Shown piece after piece: positions 26,916 to 37,658 of a stretch of DNA of 64,000 bases. Under the pieces are notes generated by a model. That model worked only from the letters and a program-made list of their open reading frames with translations. It made no database searches and was not told where the DNA came from. The translations under genes were made by a program, and so were the position numbers. The stretch comes from Polynucleobacter alcilacus (GTDB lineage Bacteria > Pseudomonadota > Gammaproteobacteria > Burkholderiales > Burkholderiaceae): contig NZ_JACVQD010000001.1 in the NCBI RefSeq assembly GCF_018881545.1, positions 1,828,776 through 1,892,775 on the forward strand. The letters are read 5' to 3'. Position 1 is the first letter of the stretch, and every line of letters starts with the position of its first letter.

Positions 26916-28163
26916 ATGGCAAAAGCTCTAGAAGGGGTCAAAATCCTCGACTTTACGCACGTTCAATCTGGACCGACTTGTACTCAGTTACTCGCTTGGT
27001 TTGGTGCAGATGTGATTAAAGTAGAAAAATCGGGCGAGGGTGATGCAACCCGCGGTCAATTGCGCGACATCCCAGATGCAGACAGTTTGTATTTCACGAT
27101 GCTCAATCACAACAAACGTTCCATCACCGTTAATACAAAAACGCAAAAGGGTAAAGAAATCCTTGAACGCTTGATTAAAGAGTGTGACGTGTTGGTAGAA
27201 AACTTTGCACCAGGCGCATTGGATCGTATGGGTTTTTCTTGGGAGCGGATTCAAGAACTGAACCCAATGATGATTCTGGCTTCAGTCAAAGGATTTGGTC
27301 CTGGACCCTATGAGGATTGCAAGGTGTATGAAAATGTCGCGCAATGCGCAGGGGGTTCTGCATCCACTACAGGTTTTGATGATGGTCCTCCGCTGGTAAC
27401 TGGTGCGCAAATTGGTGATAGTGGTACCGGTTTGCATTTAGCACTCGGCATCGTGACAGCACTCTATCAACGTACGCATTCTGGCCGTGGTCAAAAGGTC
27501 TTAGCAGCGATGCAAGATTCAGTCCTCAACCTCTGCCGTGTGAAGCTACGTGACCAGCAGCGCCTAGAGCGCAATGGCATCATGAAAGAGTACCCACAGT
27601 ATCCCAATGGTGAGTTTGGAGACTCAGTACCGCGCGCCGGCAATGCTTCTGGTGGTGGTCAGCCCGGTTGGATTTTAAAGTGCAAAAACTGGGAGAAGGA
27701 TCCTAACTCCTACATCTATGTAGTAGTACAAGCCCCCGTATGGGAAGCCATTTGTAAAGTTATCGGTCGTGAAGACTGGATTACCGATGTGCGTTTTGCC
27801 TCCCCAATGGCTCGCTTGCCCCATTTAATGGAAATCTTTGGCGAGATTGAAAAGTGGACCATGACGATGAGTAAGTTTGAAGTCATGGATATATTAAATA
27901 AATACGACGTGCCTTGTGGCCCAATTCTATCCATGAAAGAAATCGCTGAAGAACCTTCATTGCGTGCTACTGGAACTGTGGTTGAAGTTGATCACCCGAT
28001 TCGTGGCAAGTACCTGACTGTTGGTAACCCTATCAAGATGTCGGATAGCCCAACTACAGTGACTCGTTCACCTTTGCTTGGTGAGCATACCAATGAGATA
28101 TTGAGTGAACTTGGCTATACCAATGATGAGTTGAATCAATTGCATCACGATAAGGTGATCTAA
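26916..28163 (+). CDS. frc: Formyl-CoA transferase-like class III CoA-transferase (second copy)
   Basis: Paralogue of the upstream frc, 415 residues, alike along the whole length. The catalytic aspartate is D168 ([16 protein letters not shown]), shifted by a one-residue deletion in the GFGPGPYED loop. Residue 48 is again glutamine. Differences at sensitive places are the glycine loop (GNASGGGQ, one Gly to Ser) and GFDDGPP where the first copy and YfdW have GFWDGPP. The stop is one base from the ATG of the formyltransferase gene, so the pair is probably co-translated. Oxalate may not be its acceptor; another carboxylate or formate release is possible. Confidence 0.92.
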   Translation: MAKALEGVKILDFTHVQSGPTCTQLLAWFGADVIKVEKSGEGDATRGQLRDIPDADSLYFTMLNHNKRSITVNTKTQKGKEILERLIKECDVLVENFAPGALDRMGFSWERIQELNPMMILASVKGFGPGPYEDCKVYENVAQCAGGSASTTGFDDGPPLVTGAQIGDSGTGLHLALGIVTALYQRTHSGRGQKVLAAMQDSVLNLCRVKLRDQQRLERNGIMKEYPQYPNGEFGDSVPRAGNASGGGQPGWILKCKNWEKDPNSYIYVVVQAPVWEAICKVIGREDWITDVRFASPMARLPHLMEIFGEIEKWTMTMSKFEVMDILNKYDVPCGPILSMKEIAEEPSLRATGTVVEVDHPIRGKYLTVGNPIKMSDSPTTVTRSPLLGEHTNEILSELGYTNDELNQLHHDKVI

Positions 28164-28164
28164 G

Positions 28165-29097
28165 ATGCGGGTAGCGTTGATTGGAAGTGCGGACTTTGGT
28201 AAAGCGACTTTAGAAGCTTTTTTAGATCGTGGCGATGAAGTCGTTGCAGTCTTCTGTCCACCAGATAATCCTAAGTCAACTAAACCTGAAGTCCTTAAGG
28301 AGGCAGCGCTGGCGAGGGGTTTAAGCCCTCTGCAGTTTGCCTCCCTGAAGGGTCCAGAGGCTGCCCAGGCCATGATCGATAGCCAAGCGGATATATGTGT
28401 CATGGCTTATGTGCTGCAATTTGTGCCTCAAGAACTTTGCAAGATTCCGAAACACGGTACGATTCAATACCATCCCTCCCTATTACCGAAATATCGTGGT
28501 CCTAGTGCGATTAACTGGGCAATTGCATTGGGTGAAGATAAAACTGGCCTGACAATCTTCCGTCCATCGGATGGTTTAGATGAGGGCGAAGTGATATTGC
28601 AAAAAGAAGTAGCGATTAGTCCTGATGACACTCTAGGTAAGGTCTACTTTGATTATCTTTTTCCAGTTGGCGTTAAAGCCCTGCTAGAGGCTGCTGACTC
28701 AGTAGTGGCAGGAAAACATCAAGAACTCGTTCAAGACGAATCGAAAGCCAACTATGAGGGTTGGTTTGATGCTAACGCTGCACAGATTCATTGGGCAACT
28801 CACATTAATCAAATCTATAACCTGATTCGCGCTTGCAATCCTGCGCCTGGCGCATGGACCAAGTTTGGCGAGCAAAAGGTGCAGATCTACGATTGCCATA
28901 AGCATGTCACTGCCACCTTTAGCGCCGTTAAAGGTAAGCCCGGCGAAGTGACGCAAATTACCTTAGATTCATTCTTCATTACCTGCCACGGTGGGCAGAT
29001 TGAAGTCCTCAAAGCGAAGGGCACAGCGGGGAAGGTGAGCGGTGCTGAGCTGGCGAAAGAGTTAAACCTACAAGTAGGACAGTTCTTCTCACTATAG
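28165..29097 (+). CDS. Standalone formyltransferase, 10-formyl-THF dehydrogenase hydrolase-domain type
   Basis: A 310-residue protein with the formyltransferase catalytic fold (about residues 1-200) and the Fmt C-terminal domain (about 205-305). The core HPSLLPKYRGPSAINWAI and DGLDEGEVILQKE, plus YEGWFDANAAQIHW and PGAWTKFGEQK, resemble the N-terminal hydrolase domain of animal 10-formyltetrahydrofolate dehydrogenase (ALDH1L1) more than Met-tRNA formyltransferase. H103 and D139 fit the catalytic pair; the Asn usual in Fmt and PurN is Gln (Q101), as ALDH1L1 also lacks Asn. No aldehyde dehydrogenase domain is fused. One base separates it from frc copy 2. It may hydrolyse formyl-THF or transfer formyl between CoA and folate. 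Confidence 0.85.
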   Translation: MRVALIGSADFGKATLEAFLDRGDEVVAVFCPPDNPKSTKPEVLKEAALARGLSPLQFASLKGPEAAQAMIDSQADICVMAYVLQFVPQELCKIPKHGTIQYHPSLLPKYRGPSAINWAIALGEDKTGLTIFRPSDGLDEGEVILQKEVAISPDDTLGKVYFDYLFPVGVKALLEAADSVVAGKHQELVQDESKANYEGWFDANAAQIHWATHINQIYNLIRACNPAPGAWTKFGEQKVQIYDCHKHVTATFSAVKGKPGEVTQITLDSFFITCHGGQIEVLKAKGTAGKVSGAELAKELNLQVGQFFSL

Positions 29098-29373
29098 ACT
29101 CGCTATTTCCAATACTTAGTTTTAGCAATTCAGCTCCAGCCACTTGAATTCATGCACGCTGGTGGGTCTTTTTGTCCCCTGTAATAAGGGGTTAGGAGTG
29201 AACATCTCTCATTGGATAATCCTTGTGCCAGTGGTTCAATAGCATCCCAGACTACGAAGAAGCACCAAAACTAAATTCAGGTGGTTTTTTTATTGAATAT
29301 GGGTATGATGAATAAGCTGATTTTTGCTAAATTGGCAACGTAGTCTAAATAAAAAAGTTCCTAGGAGAATAAA
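29098..29373. other. Intergenic region before the HU gene
   Basis: These 276 bases have no credible reading frame. A short cccc/gggg stem lies near 29175-29190, and a weak cacc/ggtg stem followed by seven T near 29266-29291 may terminate the upstream operon. A clear ribosome-binding site (aggag) just before 29374 belongs to the HU gene. Confidence 0.4.
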
Positions 29374-29655
29374 ATGAATAAATCAGAATTAGTAGAAAAG
29401 ATTGCCAATGATGCAAACATTTCTAAGGCATCTGCAGACCGTGTTCTTAGCTCAGCAATAGACACCATCATCAAGGCCGTTACTAAGGGTAATGATGTTC
29501 AGTTAATTGGCTTTGGTACTTTTAAATCTGGCAAACGTGCAGCTCGTATCGGTCGTAACCCACAGACTGGTGCCGAGCTTAAGATCCCAGCTGCCAAAAC
29601 GGTGAAGTTTGGTGCAGGTAAGGCATTTAAGGATGCGGTTAATAAGCGCAAGTAA
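29374..29655 (+). CDS. hupB: HU family nucleoid protein
   Basis: A 93-residue DNA-bending protein starting [25 protein letters not shown], with the conserved [24 protein letters not shown] arm region, where the proline after RNPQTG-type motif intercalates in DNA, and the end [17 protein letters not shown]. It compacts and shapes the nucleoid and assists replication and recombination. HU rather than IHF is favoured by the sequence; whether it is the alpha or beta type is not meaningful in single-HU organisms. It has its own long upstream region and a good aggag site. Confidence 0.96.
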   Translation: MNKSELVEKIANDANISKASADRVLSSAIDTIIKAVTKGNDVQLIGFGTFKSGKRAARIGRNPQTGAELKIPAAKTVKFGAGKAFKDAVNKRK

Positions 29656-29686
29656 TCAATTCATCACTGAATCAAAGAGGCAAGAG

Positions 29687-30103
29687 ATGAAAAACTATGA
29701 AAGCATATTAAATCTACTGGGCCGTATTGCAATTGCGGCATTATTTTTGCCAGCAGGCCTGAACAAGTTAATGGGAGTGGAGGGCACAACAGCGTATTTT
29801 GCTTCCTTGGGATTGCCATTAGTAGCCGTTTTAGTGTGGGTAGTCATTGCCATCGAAGTTCTTGGCGGCCTTGCTTTGATTCTCGGTTATAAAACGCGTT
29901 TCGTAGCAATTGGCTTGGCAATCTTTACTGTCTTTGCAAGCATTACGGGTCATGCTTTCTGGGCTGCTCCAGTAGATGCCGCATTTATTGCTCAGTTGTT
30001 GTTCATTAAGAACATTGCAGTAACCGGTGGCTTATTGATTCTTGCTTCTTCTGGGGCCGGTTCAATTAGTCTAGATGGGCGTAAATCTCGAGCTGGAATA
30101 TAA
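29687..30103 (+). CDS. DoxX family membrane protein
   Basis: A 138-residue protein with four membrane helices, starting at the ATG 29687 (MKNYESILNLLGRIAIAALFLPAGLNKL) behind a good agagg/gaggcaagag site; an upstream extension runs into the HU gene and is not used. The N-terminal GRIAIAALFLPAGLNKLMG is the usual DoxX/YphA signature. Members include thiosulfate:quinone oxidoreductase subunits and redox-related membrane proteins, but most small ones have no assigned function. It lies 31 nt after HU and ends before an intrinsic terminator. Confidence 0.88.
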   Translation: MKNYESILNLLGRIAIAALFLPAGLNKLMGVEGTTAYFASLGLPLVAVLVWVVIAIEVLGGLALILGYKTRFVAIGLAIFTVFASITGHAFWAAPVDAAFIAQLLFIKNIAVTGGLLILASSGAGSISLDGRKSRAGI

Positions 30104-30199
30104 ATTGCATTCTCAGCAAGTCATTTGCAGTGGCATTCTAGAGCGAAGATAAGATATCCTCGGCCAGTTGTTCCTCACCGGGCCATTCAGAACCACCAA

Positions 30200-30223
30200 A
30201 ACCACCTTCGGGTGGTTTTTTTC
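30200..30223 (+). terminator. Intrinsic terminator after the DoxX gene
   Basis: Arms aaccacc (30200-30206) and ggtggtt (30211-30217) enclose a ttcg tetraloop, followed by a T-tract to about 30222. It lies about 97 nt after the DoxX stop. Confidence 0.88.
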
Positions 30224-30481
30224 GAGCATATCTTAGCAGTTGCTAACGGCGTATTAATCTTTAATAACCCCAGAGGACTTAAATTAGCTATTAGTCCTGA
30301 TATACCAATAGCGAATTCATAGTTATATAGAATAATCTCAATATAAGCTTTCATTACTTTGGACATAAATTGAGTTTTTTGCTTTAGATTGCGAACAATA
30401 GCGTCATTCCTAAATTTCAGAAAATGAAAATACATCCAATGCCTAGTTTTAACTCCATAAAATGATCTACAGGTATCTCAA
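30224..30481. other. AT-rich gene-free stretch before the AEC permease gene
   Basis: With the preceding terminator region this makes 378 bases between genes. No credible reading frame, RNA gene or strong repeat is seen. The promoter of the permease gene is presumably here, but no clear -35/-10 pair can be named. Confidence 0.4.
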
Positions 30482-31429
30482 ATGAATTTATTTCATGGGG
30501 CCTCAGGTTTTATAGCGATTTTTCTATGCTTAGTTTTGACAATACTGTTATTGCGGCACTGGAAAGTAATTGAGGCTGAGCAGAGCCCCATATTTTCAAA
30601 ATTACTTACCTCTTTTGTTTTGCCAGTGTTTATTTTTAGTCAAGTCGCAAATTTAAAAGTGGAGTATTCCTATTTATTTTTTGGGGCGGTAATTCTGATA
30701 TCTGAATTGATTACAGGAGTCGCTTCGTGGTCAACGGCAAAATGGGTTTTACGCTTGGATAGGCCTAGCACTGGGGCCTTTATCTTAGGAAGTACTTTTG
30801 GTAGCTCCTCTCAGATTGGCAATGCCTTTTTAAAAGTAGTCTTTGACAATAATGCTGCAATTAGTGCGATGGGATTAGTAACCGGTCAATTTGGTATAGG
30901 GCTTCCAGTGAACGTGGTTGGCCCAGTAGTTGCTAAATCTTTTGGAGATAGTGAAAACAAAAATTCTTTATTTAACTTAGTAAAGTCTATTTTCATGAAT
31001 CCACCTACCATTGCTTTGATCTTGGGGATTTTATGGAGTAGGTTGGATATTCCATCTGATATTTTTATTGTGAAGATACTGTTTGAGGGGCTCAACATTA
31101 TCAGTACCTCTATGACTTTTTTAGTAGCAGTCATTATTGGCCTCTCATTAAAGCCAATTAAGATGAAAGGAATTTGGATAGTCTTAATCTTGGCTGCCTT
31201 TTTTCAATTAGCATTGCAACCCTTCATTACTTACGGTATTTTTAGTCTGCTAAATGAGCAAAATGAGCATCATCAAGCCACATTATTTTTATCCGCCATG
31301 CCCGCAACACCATTAGCTGTAGTGTTTTGTGCAAGATATGGTGCTAATGCTCAACTCGCTAGCCAAATTGTTATCTTTACCTGTATTTTGAGCCTGATTT
31401 CAATTCCGATTGTCAGTTTATTTATATAG
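30482..31429 (+). CDS. AEC family permease
   Basis: Membrane transporter of the auxin efflux carrier (AEC) family, 315 residues with about ten helices in two inverted halves. Typical points are the N-terminal LLTSFVLPVFIFSQVANL, the helix-break region ALILGILWSRLDIPSDIF and the C-terminal SAMPATPLAVVFCARYGANAQLASQIV. Bacterial members carry malonate, malate or other organic acids. The gene is monocistronic, with AT-rich flanks on both sides, and its substrate cannot be inferred from neighbours. Confidence 0.88.
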   Translation: MNLFHGASGFIAIFLCLVLTILLLRHWKVIEAEQSPIFSKLLTSFVLPVFIFSQVANLKVEYSYLFFGAVILISELITGVASWSTAKWVLRLDRPSTGAFILGSTFGSSSQIGNAFLKVVFDNNAAISAMGLVTGQFGIGLPVNVVGPVVAKSFGDSENKNSLFNLVKSIFMNPPTIALILGILWSRLDIPSDIFIVKILFEGLNIISTSMTFLVAVIIGLSLKPIKMKGIWIVLILAAFFQLALQPFITYGIFSLLNEQNEHHQATLFLSAMPATPLAVVFCARYGANAQLASQIVIFTCILSLISIPIVSLFI

Positions 31430-31622
31430 TTTTAATGAGCATCAATCAAAAGCAGGGCAACAGCCATCATGAGTCATTTAGGTAGACTAATTTGTTAAAT
31501 TTAGTCAATCCTATAAATGAGAATATGGCAAACTAAAGCACGGTAGGGTTATTTGAACTTTGAGCTGTCTTAGCCATTTGTTAAGACTACCGCCTTAGTT
31601 TCTTTTTATATAAAGGAATGTC

Positions 31623-31994
31623 ATGCCAGAAATAGATCTTCATTTAGAAGGCGAAAATCTTTATCGCCAGTTTATTACCGAAATTGTTGGCCAAAATTGG
31701 TCGGCAGTTGAAGCCATGATTTCCCCTAGTTTTCAATCAGTTCACTCTGATGGAGCCCGAGATCATATTGCTGAATTAGCCCTTATAAAAGGCGTTAACC
31801 TAGGTATATACACTCTGCATGACTTTAAAGTCACCAAAGCAAATAATCATCTTGTTGTTACAAGTTGGATTTCTATTGAAGAGACTATTAATGGCGAGCG
31901 TCTTTCTACTAAATCCTCTCCACGTTTAAGTGTTTGGGATAAAACGCCCACCGGTTGGCAGCTTATAGCGTTGGCAAACTTTAATCCTGTTTAG
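31623..31994 (+). CDS. DUF4440/SnoaL-like (NTF2-fold) protein
   Basis: A 123-residue soluble protein that looks like the NTF2-like fold: an N-terminal helix pair (LYRQFITEIVGQNWSAVEAMI), SPSFQSVHSDG, and a C-terminal beta-sheet ending in TGWQLIALANFNPV, as in DUF4440 and ketosteroid isomerase-like proteins. No catalytic residues can be confidently assigned. It has its own upstream region with a nested inverted repeat and is followed by a strong terminator, so it is probably expressed alone. Confidence 0.72.
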   Translation: MPEIDLHLEGENLYRQFITEIVGQNWSAVEAMISPSFQSVHSDGARDHIAELALIKGVNLGIYTLHDFKVTKANNHLVVTSWISIEETINGERLSTKSSPRLSVWDKTPTGWQLIALANFNPV

Positions 31995-32113
31995 TTATTG
32001 CTCACAAGGTAGAGTATTGATTCTTCTGATTCCAAAATTAGAATGTATAGCATCTCAATGCTACCTATAAAGAAGATTTGCAATGGTGAATTAGTTTGGA
32101 ATAGATGGGTATG

Positions 32114-32137
32114 AAACCTGCTTCGGCAGGTTTTTTC
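32114..32137 (+). terminator. Intrinsic terminator after the NTF2-like gene
   Basis: Arms aaacctgc (32114-32121) and gcaggttt (32126-32133) enclose a ttcg tetraloop and run into further T residues. It lies about 120 nt after the stop codon. Confidence 0.88.
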
Positions 32138-32210
32138 ATTAACACAAATATCTACTTTAGTGCGCTAGGAAATATCTAAACGATAGTGGGGGACAAGTCC
32201 TACCCCAGAA

Positions 32211-33938
<1,728 letters not shown>

Positions 33939-33946
<8 letters not shown>

Positions 33947-34127
33947 TCGAATAAACGTAGGCGCGTTGCTTTAGCTTGGCAGCTTTAGCGCGACGTTGAT
34001 CTTCAACGGTGAGGGGTTCTTTGTCCCATAAAAGAGCACGACCAGCTTGTTGGTCTGCCTCGAGATGGGGTTTCTCAGATTTGAGTTCACTTAAGAACTG
34101 GGTGAATTCAGATTGATATCTTGCCAT
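33939..34127 (-). CDS. DUF3460 family protein
   Basis: A 62-residue, highly charged protein (MARYQSEFTQFLSELKSEKP) belonging to a small family known mainly from beta-proteobacteria, found regularly upstream of scpA and panC. It is predicted helical and soluble, without cysteines or membrane segments. The family function is unknown. The 8-nt overlap with scpA suggests co-translation and perhaps a link with chromosome condensation, but that is only context. Confidence 0.85.
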
Positions 34128-34231
34128 GGCATATCCTAAAATACTCTATATATTCAATGACTTATGGTACTTATTTCCAAAAGTCATCTGGGGACTACAA
34201 ACGCCATTATAGGGTCTTTTTAAGGGCTTTT

Positions 34232-35902
34232 TTATAAGTTTGCAGCTAGCAAAGCCTCAATTTGAGGGGCTTCCACACGGGTCATCAAGTGCTTGTAGGT
34301 CTGAATTGGGTTCTTACTGGATAGTGGGGTGTTGATATCAGCCCAGGAAAGCGGTGGCAGGCAGAAAAATTCTTCTACTCCAGCGGCGACTTGGGGAATG
34401 ACTGGCTTGAGGTAAAGGCTAAGCATCCGAAAAGCTTCTAAGGTAACGGAGCAGACACTTTGCAAGTCTGCTTCTCGTGCTGGATCTTTGGCGATTTCCC
34501 AAGGTTTGTTTTCATCAACGAAGCCATTGACCTTATCGGCGAGCTCCATGATGGTTCGTAATGCTTTTGCATATTCGCGCCCTTCATACAGCTCTGCAAT
34601 TTTTTCACTCGCTGCAGCAATCTCTTGAAGCAGTACATGATTCATGGCTGCATCAGAAACTACGCCACCAAAGCGTTTCACCAAGAAGCCAGCACTACGA
34701 CTTGCAATATTGATGTACTTACCCAATAGGTCACTATTTACTCGCGCCACAAAATCTTGCAGATTTAAATCCAAATCTTCCATGCTGTCATTGAGTTTGG
34801 TTGCAAAGTAATAACGGAACCACTCAGGATTAAAACCGCATTCGATCACGCTATTAGCGGAGATTAAAGTACCACGGGATTTACTCATCTTCTCGCCATC
34901 GACCGTTAAGAAGCCGTGAGCAAAAACGTTGGTGGGAGTGCGATAGCCCGCAAACTGAAGTGTTGCTGGCCAGAATAGGGTGTGGAAATATAAAATATCT
35001 TTGCCAATGAAATGGTATTGCTCAGTAGTCGTGTCAGGTTTGACCCACTCATCAAAGTTAATACCTTTAGCCTCACAGTAATTGAGGAAGCTGGCGTAGT
35101 AACCAATCGGGGCGTCAAGCCAGACGTAGAAGTACTTGCCTGGCGCATCAGGGATTTCAAAGCCGAAATACGGGGCGTCACGAGAGATATCCCAGTCACC
35201 CAATTTACTTTCCCCAGGCTGACCAACCCATTCTTTCATTTTGTTGCGGGCTTCTGGCTGCAGTGGCGTTTTAACTTGGGTCCACTCTCGCAAGAAATTC
35301 TCACAACGAGGATCTGATAACTTAAAGAAATAGTGATCCGATACTTTTTTGATCGGTGTTGCGCCGCTGACTACCGAGAGCGGATTCTTGAGGTCAGTAG
35401 GGGAGTAGGTGGCACCACATTTTTCACAGTTGTCACCATATTGATCTTTAGCTCCGCACTTAGGGCACTCGCCTTTAATAAAGCGGTCTGGTAGAAACAT
35501 TTCTTTAACAGGATCATAAGCTTGCTCGATGGCACGCTTTTCAATGAGACCGGCATCACGCAGCTTGAGATAAATACTTTGTGCAAGCTTTTCATTCTCA
35601 GGGCTATCGGTGGTGTAGTAGTGATCAAAAGAAATGAGGAAGTTGTCAAAGTCGCGCTTGTGCTCTTTCCAAACATTCGCAATCAACTCTTTGGGAGTAA
35701 TTCCCTCTTTTTCGGCACGCAACATGATTGGGGTGCCATGAGTATCATCCGCGCCAACATAGTGGACCTCATGACCGCGCATCCGCTGAAATCGTACCCA
35801 AATATCTGTCTGCACATATTCCACCAAATGCCCGATATGGATCTGTCCATTGGCATACGGCAGGGCTGAAGTGACAAGAAGGCGACGTTGGGAGCTACTC
35901 AT
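34232..35902 (-). CDS. metG: Methionyl-tRNA synthetase, short form
   Basis: Class I aminoacyl-tRNA synthetase charging tRNA-Met. The catalytic domain has [16 protein letters not shown] (HIGH), a zinc knuckle [18 protein letters not shown] near residues 142-160, and [11 protein letters not shown] (KMSKS). The anticodon-binding helical domain follows. The protein ends at 556 residues ([13 protein letters not shown]), whereas E. coli MetG is 677 and many beta-proteobacterial copies carry a C-terminal EMAP/Trbp111-type tRNA-binding domain that is missing here. The core is complete. It is divergent from fdhD. Confidence 0.96.
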   Translation of the reverse strand: MSSSQRRLLVTSALPYANGQIHIGHLVEYVQTDIWVRFQRMRGHEVHYVGADDTHGTPIMLRAEKEGITPKELIANVWKEHKRDFDNFLISFDHYYTTDSPENEKLAQSIYLKLRDAGLIEKRAIEQAYDPVKEMFLPDRFIKGECPKCGAKDQYGDNCEKCGATYSPTDLKNPLSVVSGATPIKKVSDHYFFKLSDPRCENFLREWTQVKTPLQPEARNKMKEWVGQPGESKLGDWDISRDAPYFGFEIPDAPGKYFYVWLDAPIGYYASFLNYCEAKGINFDEWVKPDTTTEQYHFIGKDILYFHTLFWPATLQFAGYRTPTNVFAHGFLTVDGEKMSKSRGTLISANSVIECGFNPEWFRYYFATKLNDSMEDLDLNLQDFVARVNSDLLGKYINIASRSAGFLVKRFGGVVSDAAMNHVLLQEIAAASEKIAELYEGREYAKALRTIMELADKVNGFVDENKPWEIAKDPAREADLQSVCSVTLEAFRMLSLYLKPVIPQVAAGVEEFFCLPPLSWADINTPLSSKNPIQTYKHLMTRVEAPQIEALLAANL

Positions 35903-36045
35903 GTAGAGCGGACTTAAATAAGAAGGTTAAATTAGAGTGAATACAGGATTATGCTGGCTCTGCTATTGCCCAAGCAGTAATTTTAGTCTGCGGTTAAAGT
36001 AAAACACCTTGAAGTCTTCACAAAACCCGTTTTAGAAAGCATTAC

Positions 36046-36885
36046 ATGGCTGTAAAACCCCGTATTCAGATGTCTAGTGCCTCTGTGCCTTTGGTGCATG
36101 AGGTGGAGGTAATGGATGAAGCGGGCAGAAAAAAGCTGACCCAGATCCCCGGAGAGCGCCCATTAACTATCTATTTAGATAAGCGCGAGCTGGTCACCCT
36201 CATGACTCTGGGGAGCGCACCGGAGGCCTTGGTTTTAGGGTATTTACGCAACCAACGCTTAGTGGAATCAGCAGACGATATTGAAAGCATTCAAGTGGAT
36301 TGGGAAACCGATTCAGCGGCCGTGAAGACCCGTCGTAGCACGGTGGACATTGATGCCTTAACCAGTAAGCGGGTAGTCACCACGGGTTGCGGCCAGGGAA
36401 CCATGTTCGGCGGATTGATGGAAGAGATGGCAGAAACGCGTTTACCAGATGGTCCTAATCTTTCTCAAGAGGCTATTGTGGCTTTGATAGACACGATTCG
36501 GGTTCATGATTCGATTTACAAGAAATCTGGCTCAGTACATGCCTGTGCTGTGTTCGAAAAAGTGGGGGATAAGGGCGTAGAGCTAGTGCACTTTATTGAG
36601 GATGTTGGGCGGCATAACGCAGTCGACTCTATTTCTGGCTTAATGTGGCTGGCAGATAAGTCCGGCAGGGACCTGATTTTCTTTACGACGGGGCGTCTTA
36701 CATCCGAGATGGTAATCAAGGGCGCCCAAATGGGAGTGCCATTTCTCTTAACTCGCTCGGGAGTCACTTTAATGGGCTTGGAGTTGGCTCGTAAAACCAA
36801 TCTCACCATCCTCTCCCGTTGCTCTGGAAAACACTTTGAGATCTATAACGCCCCTGAGCGAGTGATTTTTAGCCAAAATAGCTAA
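36046..36885 (+). CDS. fdhD: Formate dehydrogenase accessory sulfurtransferase FdhD
   Basis: Transfers sulfur from a cysteine desulfurase to the molybdenum (bis-MGD) cofactor of formate dehydrogenase. The 279-residue protein has the sulfur-carrying cysteine in VVTTGCGQGTMFGG, corresponding to the loop that in E. coli is CGVCG; only the first of the two cysteines is kept. Other family blocks are HDSIYKKSGSVHACAVF, EDVGRHNAVD, FFTTGRLTSEMVIKGAQMG and LTRSGVT. No formate dehydrogenase gene lies in this window, though formate would be made by the oxalate genes at 23-29 kb. Confidence 0.95.
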   Translation: MAVKPRIQMSSASVPLVHEVEVMDEAGRKKLTQIPGERPLTIYLDKRELVTLMTLGSAPEALVLGYLRNQRLVESADDIESIQVDWETDSAAVKTRRSTVDIDALTSKRVVTTGCGQGTMFGGLMEEMAETRLPDGPNLSQEAIVALIDTIRVHDSIYKKSGSVHACAVFEKVGDKGVELVHFIEDVGRHNAVDSISGLMWLADKSGRDLIFFTTGRLTSEMVIKGAQMGVPFLLTRSGVTLMGLELARKTNLTILSRCSGKHFEIYNAPERVIFSQNS

Positions 36886-36947
36886 TTTTTAGGGCTCAGA
36901 GGCCGATAAATGATAGCTAGAGCTGGCGAAGGTTTTACAATTCGGCC

Positions 36948-37514
36948 ATGACTATTAAATCTGACCACTGGATCCGCCGCATGGGCGAGCAAGGCATGAT
37001 CAGCCCATTTGAACCTGGGCAAGTTCGTGAAGACGCCGCCGGCAACAAAATCGTAAGTTATGGCACATCAAGCTACGGCTATGACATTCGTTGCGCCAAT
37101 GAATTTAAGATCTTTACTAACATCAACAGCACGATTGTTGATCCCAAGAATTTCGATGAGCAATCCTTTGTAGACTTCAGCGGGGATGTTTGCATCATTC
37201 CACCAAATTCATTTGCCTTGGCAAGAACCGTTGAGTACTTCAAGATTCCCCGTAGTGTACTAACGGTATGCGTCGGTAAGAGCACTTATGCTCGCTGCGG
37301 AATTATTGTTAACGTAACGCCATTCGAGCCTGAGTGGGAAGGTTATGTGACCTTAGAGTTTTCCAACACCACACCATTACCTGCCAAAATTTATGCAGGT
37401 GAGGGATGTGCGCAAGTACTCTTCTTCGAAAGTGATGAGATCTGCGGCACATCTTATAAAGATCGTGGTGGGAAGTATCAAGGTCAGCGGGGCGTGACCC
37501 TGCCTAAGGCCTAA
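36948..37514 (+). CDS. dcd: dCTP deaminase
   Basis: Homotrimeric enzyme that deaminates dCTP to dUTP, supplying dUMP for thymidylate synthesis. It has 188 residues, close to E. coli Dcd (193). Key blocks are [45 protein letters not shown], which carries the catalytic glutamate, and [15 protein letters not shown] with the nucleotide-closing tail. It lies between fdhD and the large decarboxylase gene with short gaps and may share their transcript. Confidence 0.96.
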   Translation: MTIKSDHWIRRMGEQGMISPFEPGQVREDAAGNKIVSYGTSSYGYDIRCANEFKIFTNINSTIVDPKNFDEQSFVDFSGDVCIIPPNSFALARTVEYFKIPRSVLTVCVGKSTYARCGIIVNVTPFEPEWEGYVTLEFSNTTPLPAKIYAGEGCAQVLFFESDEICGTSYKDRGGKYQGQRGVTLPKA

Positions 37515-37658
37515 GTTATTCACGGCAGTGCATCAATTTCAATTTAGTCCATTTGTGGATATAGTCACGGTTTCGTCAGATGGCGGTCGGATAATGGATC
37601 TTTCTCATTTTGAGAAGTGGGTTCCGACTTCATCGGATCCAATAGCAGGGGAGTTGTT

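Noticed and set aside
29215-29270. Possible tRNA-like fragment (ggttcaatagc followed by gcacca)
   Set aside because: No matching acceptor, D-arm or anticodon stem could be assembled upstream.
27-30481. Mobile elements or prophage remnants in the accessory-looking stretches
   Set aside because: No transposase, integrase, terminal repeats or target duplications were recognised.
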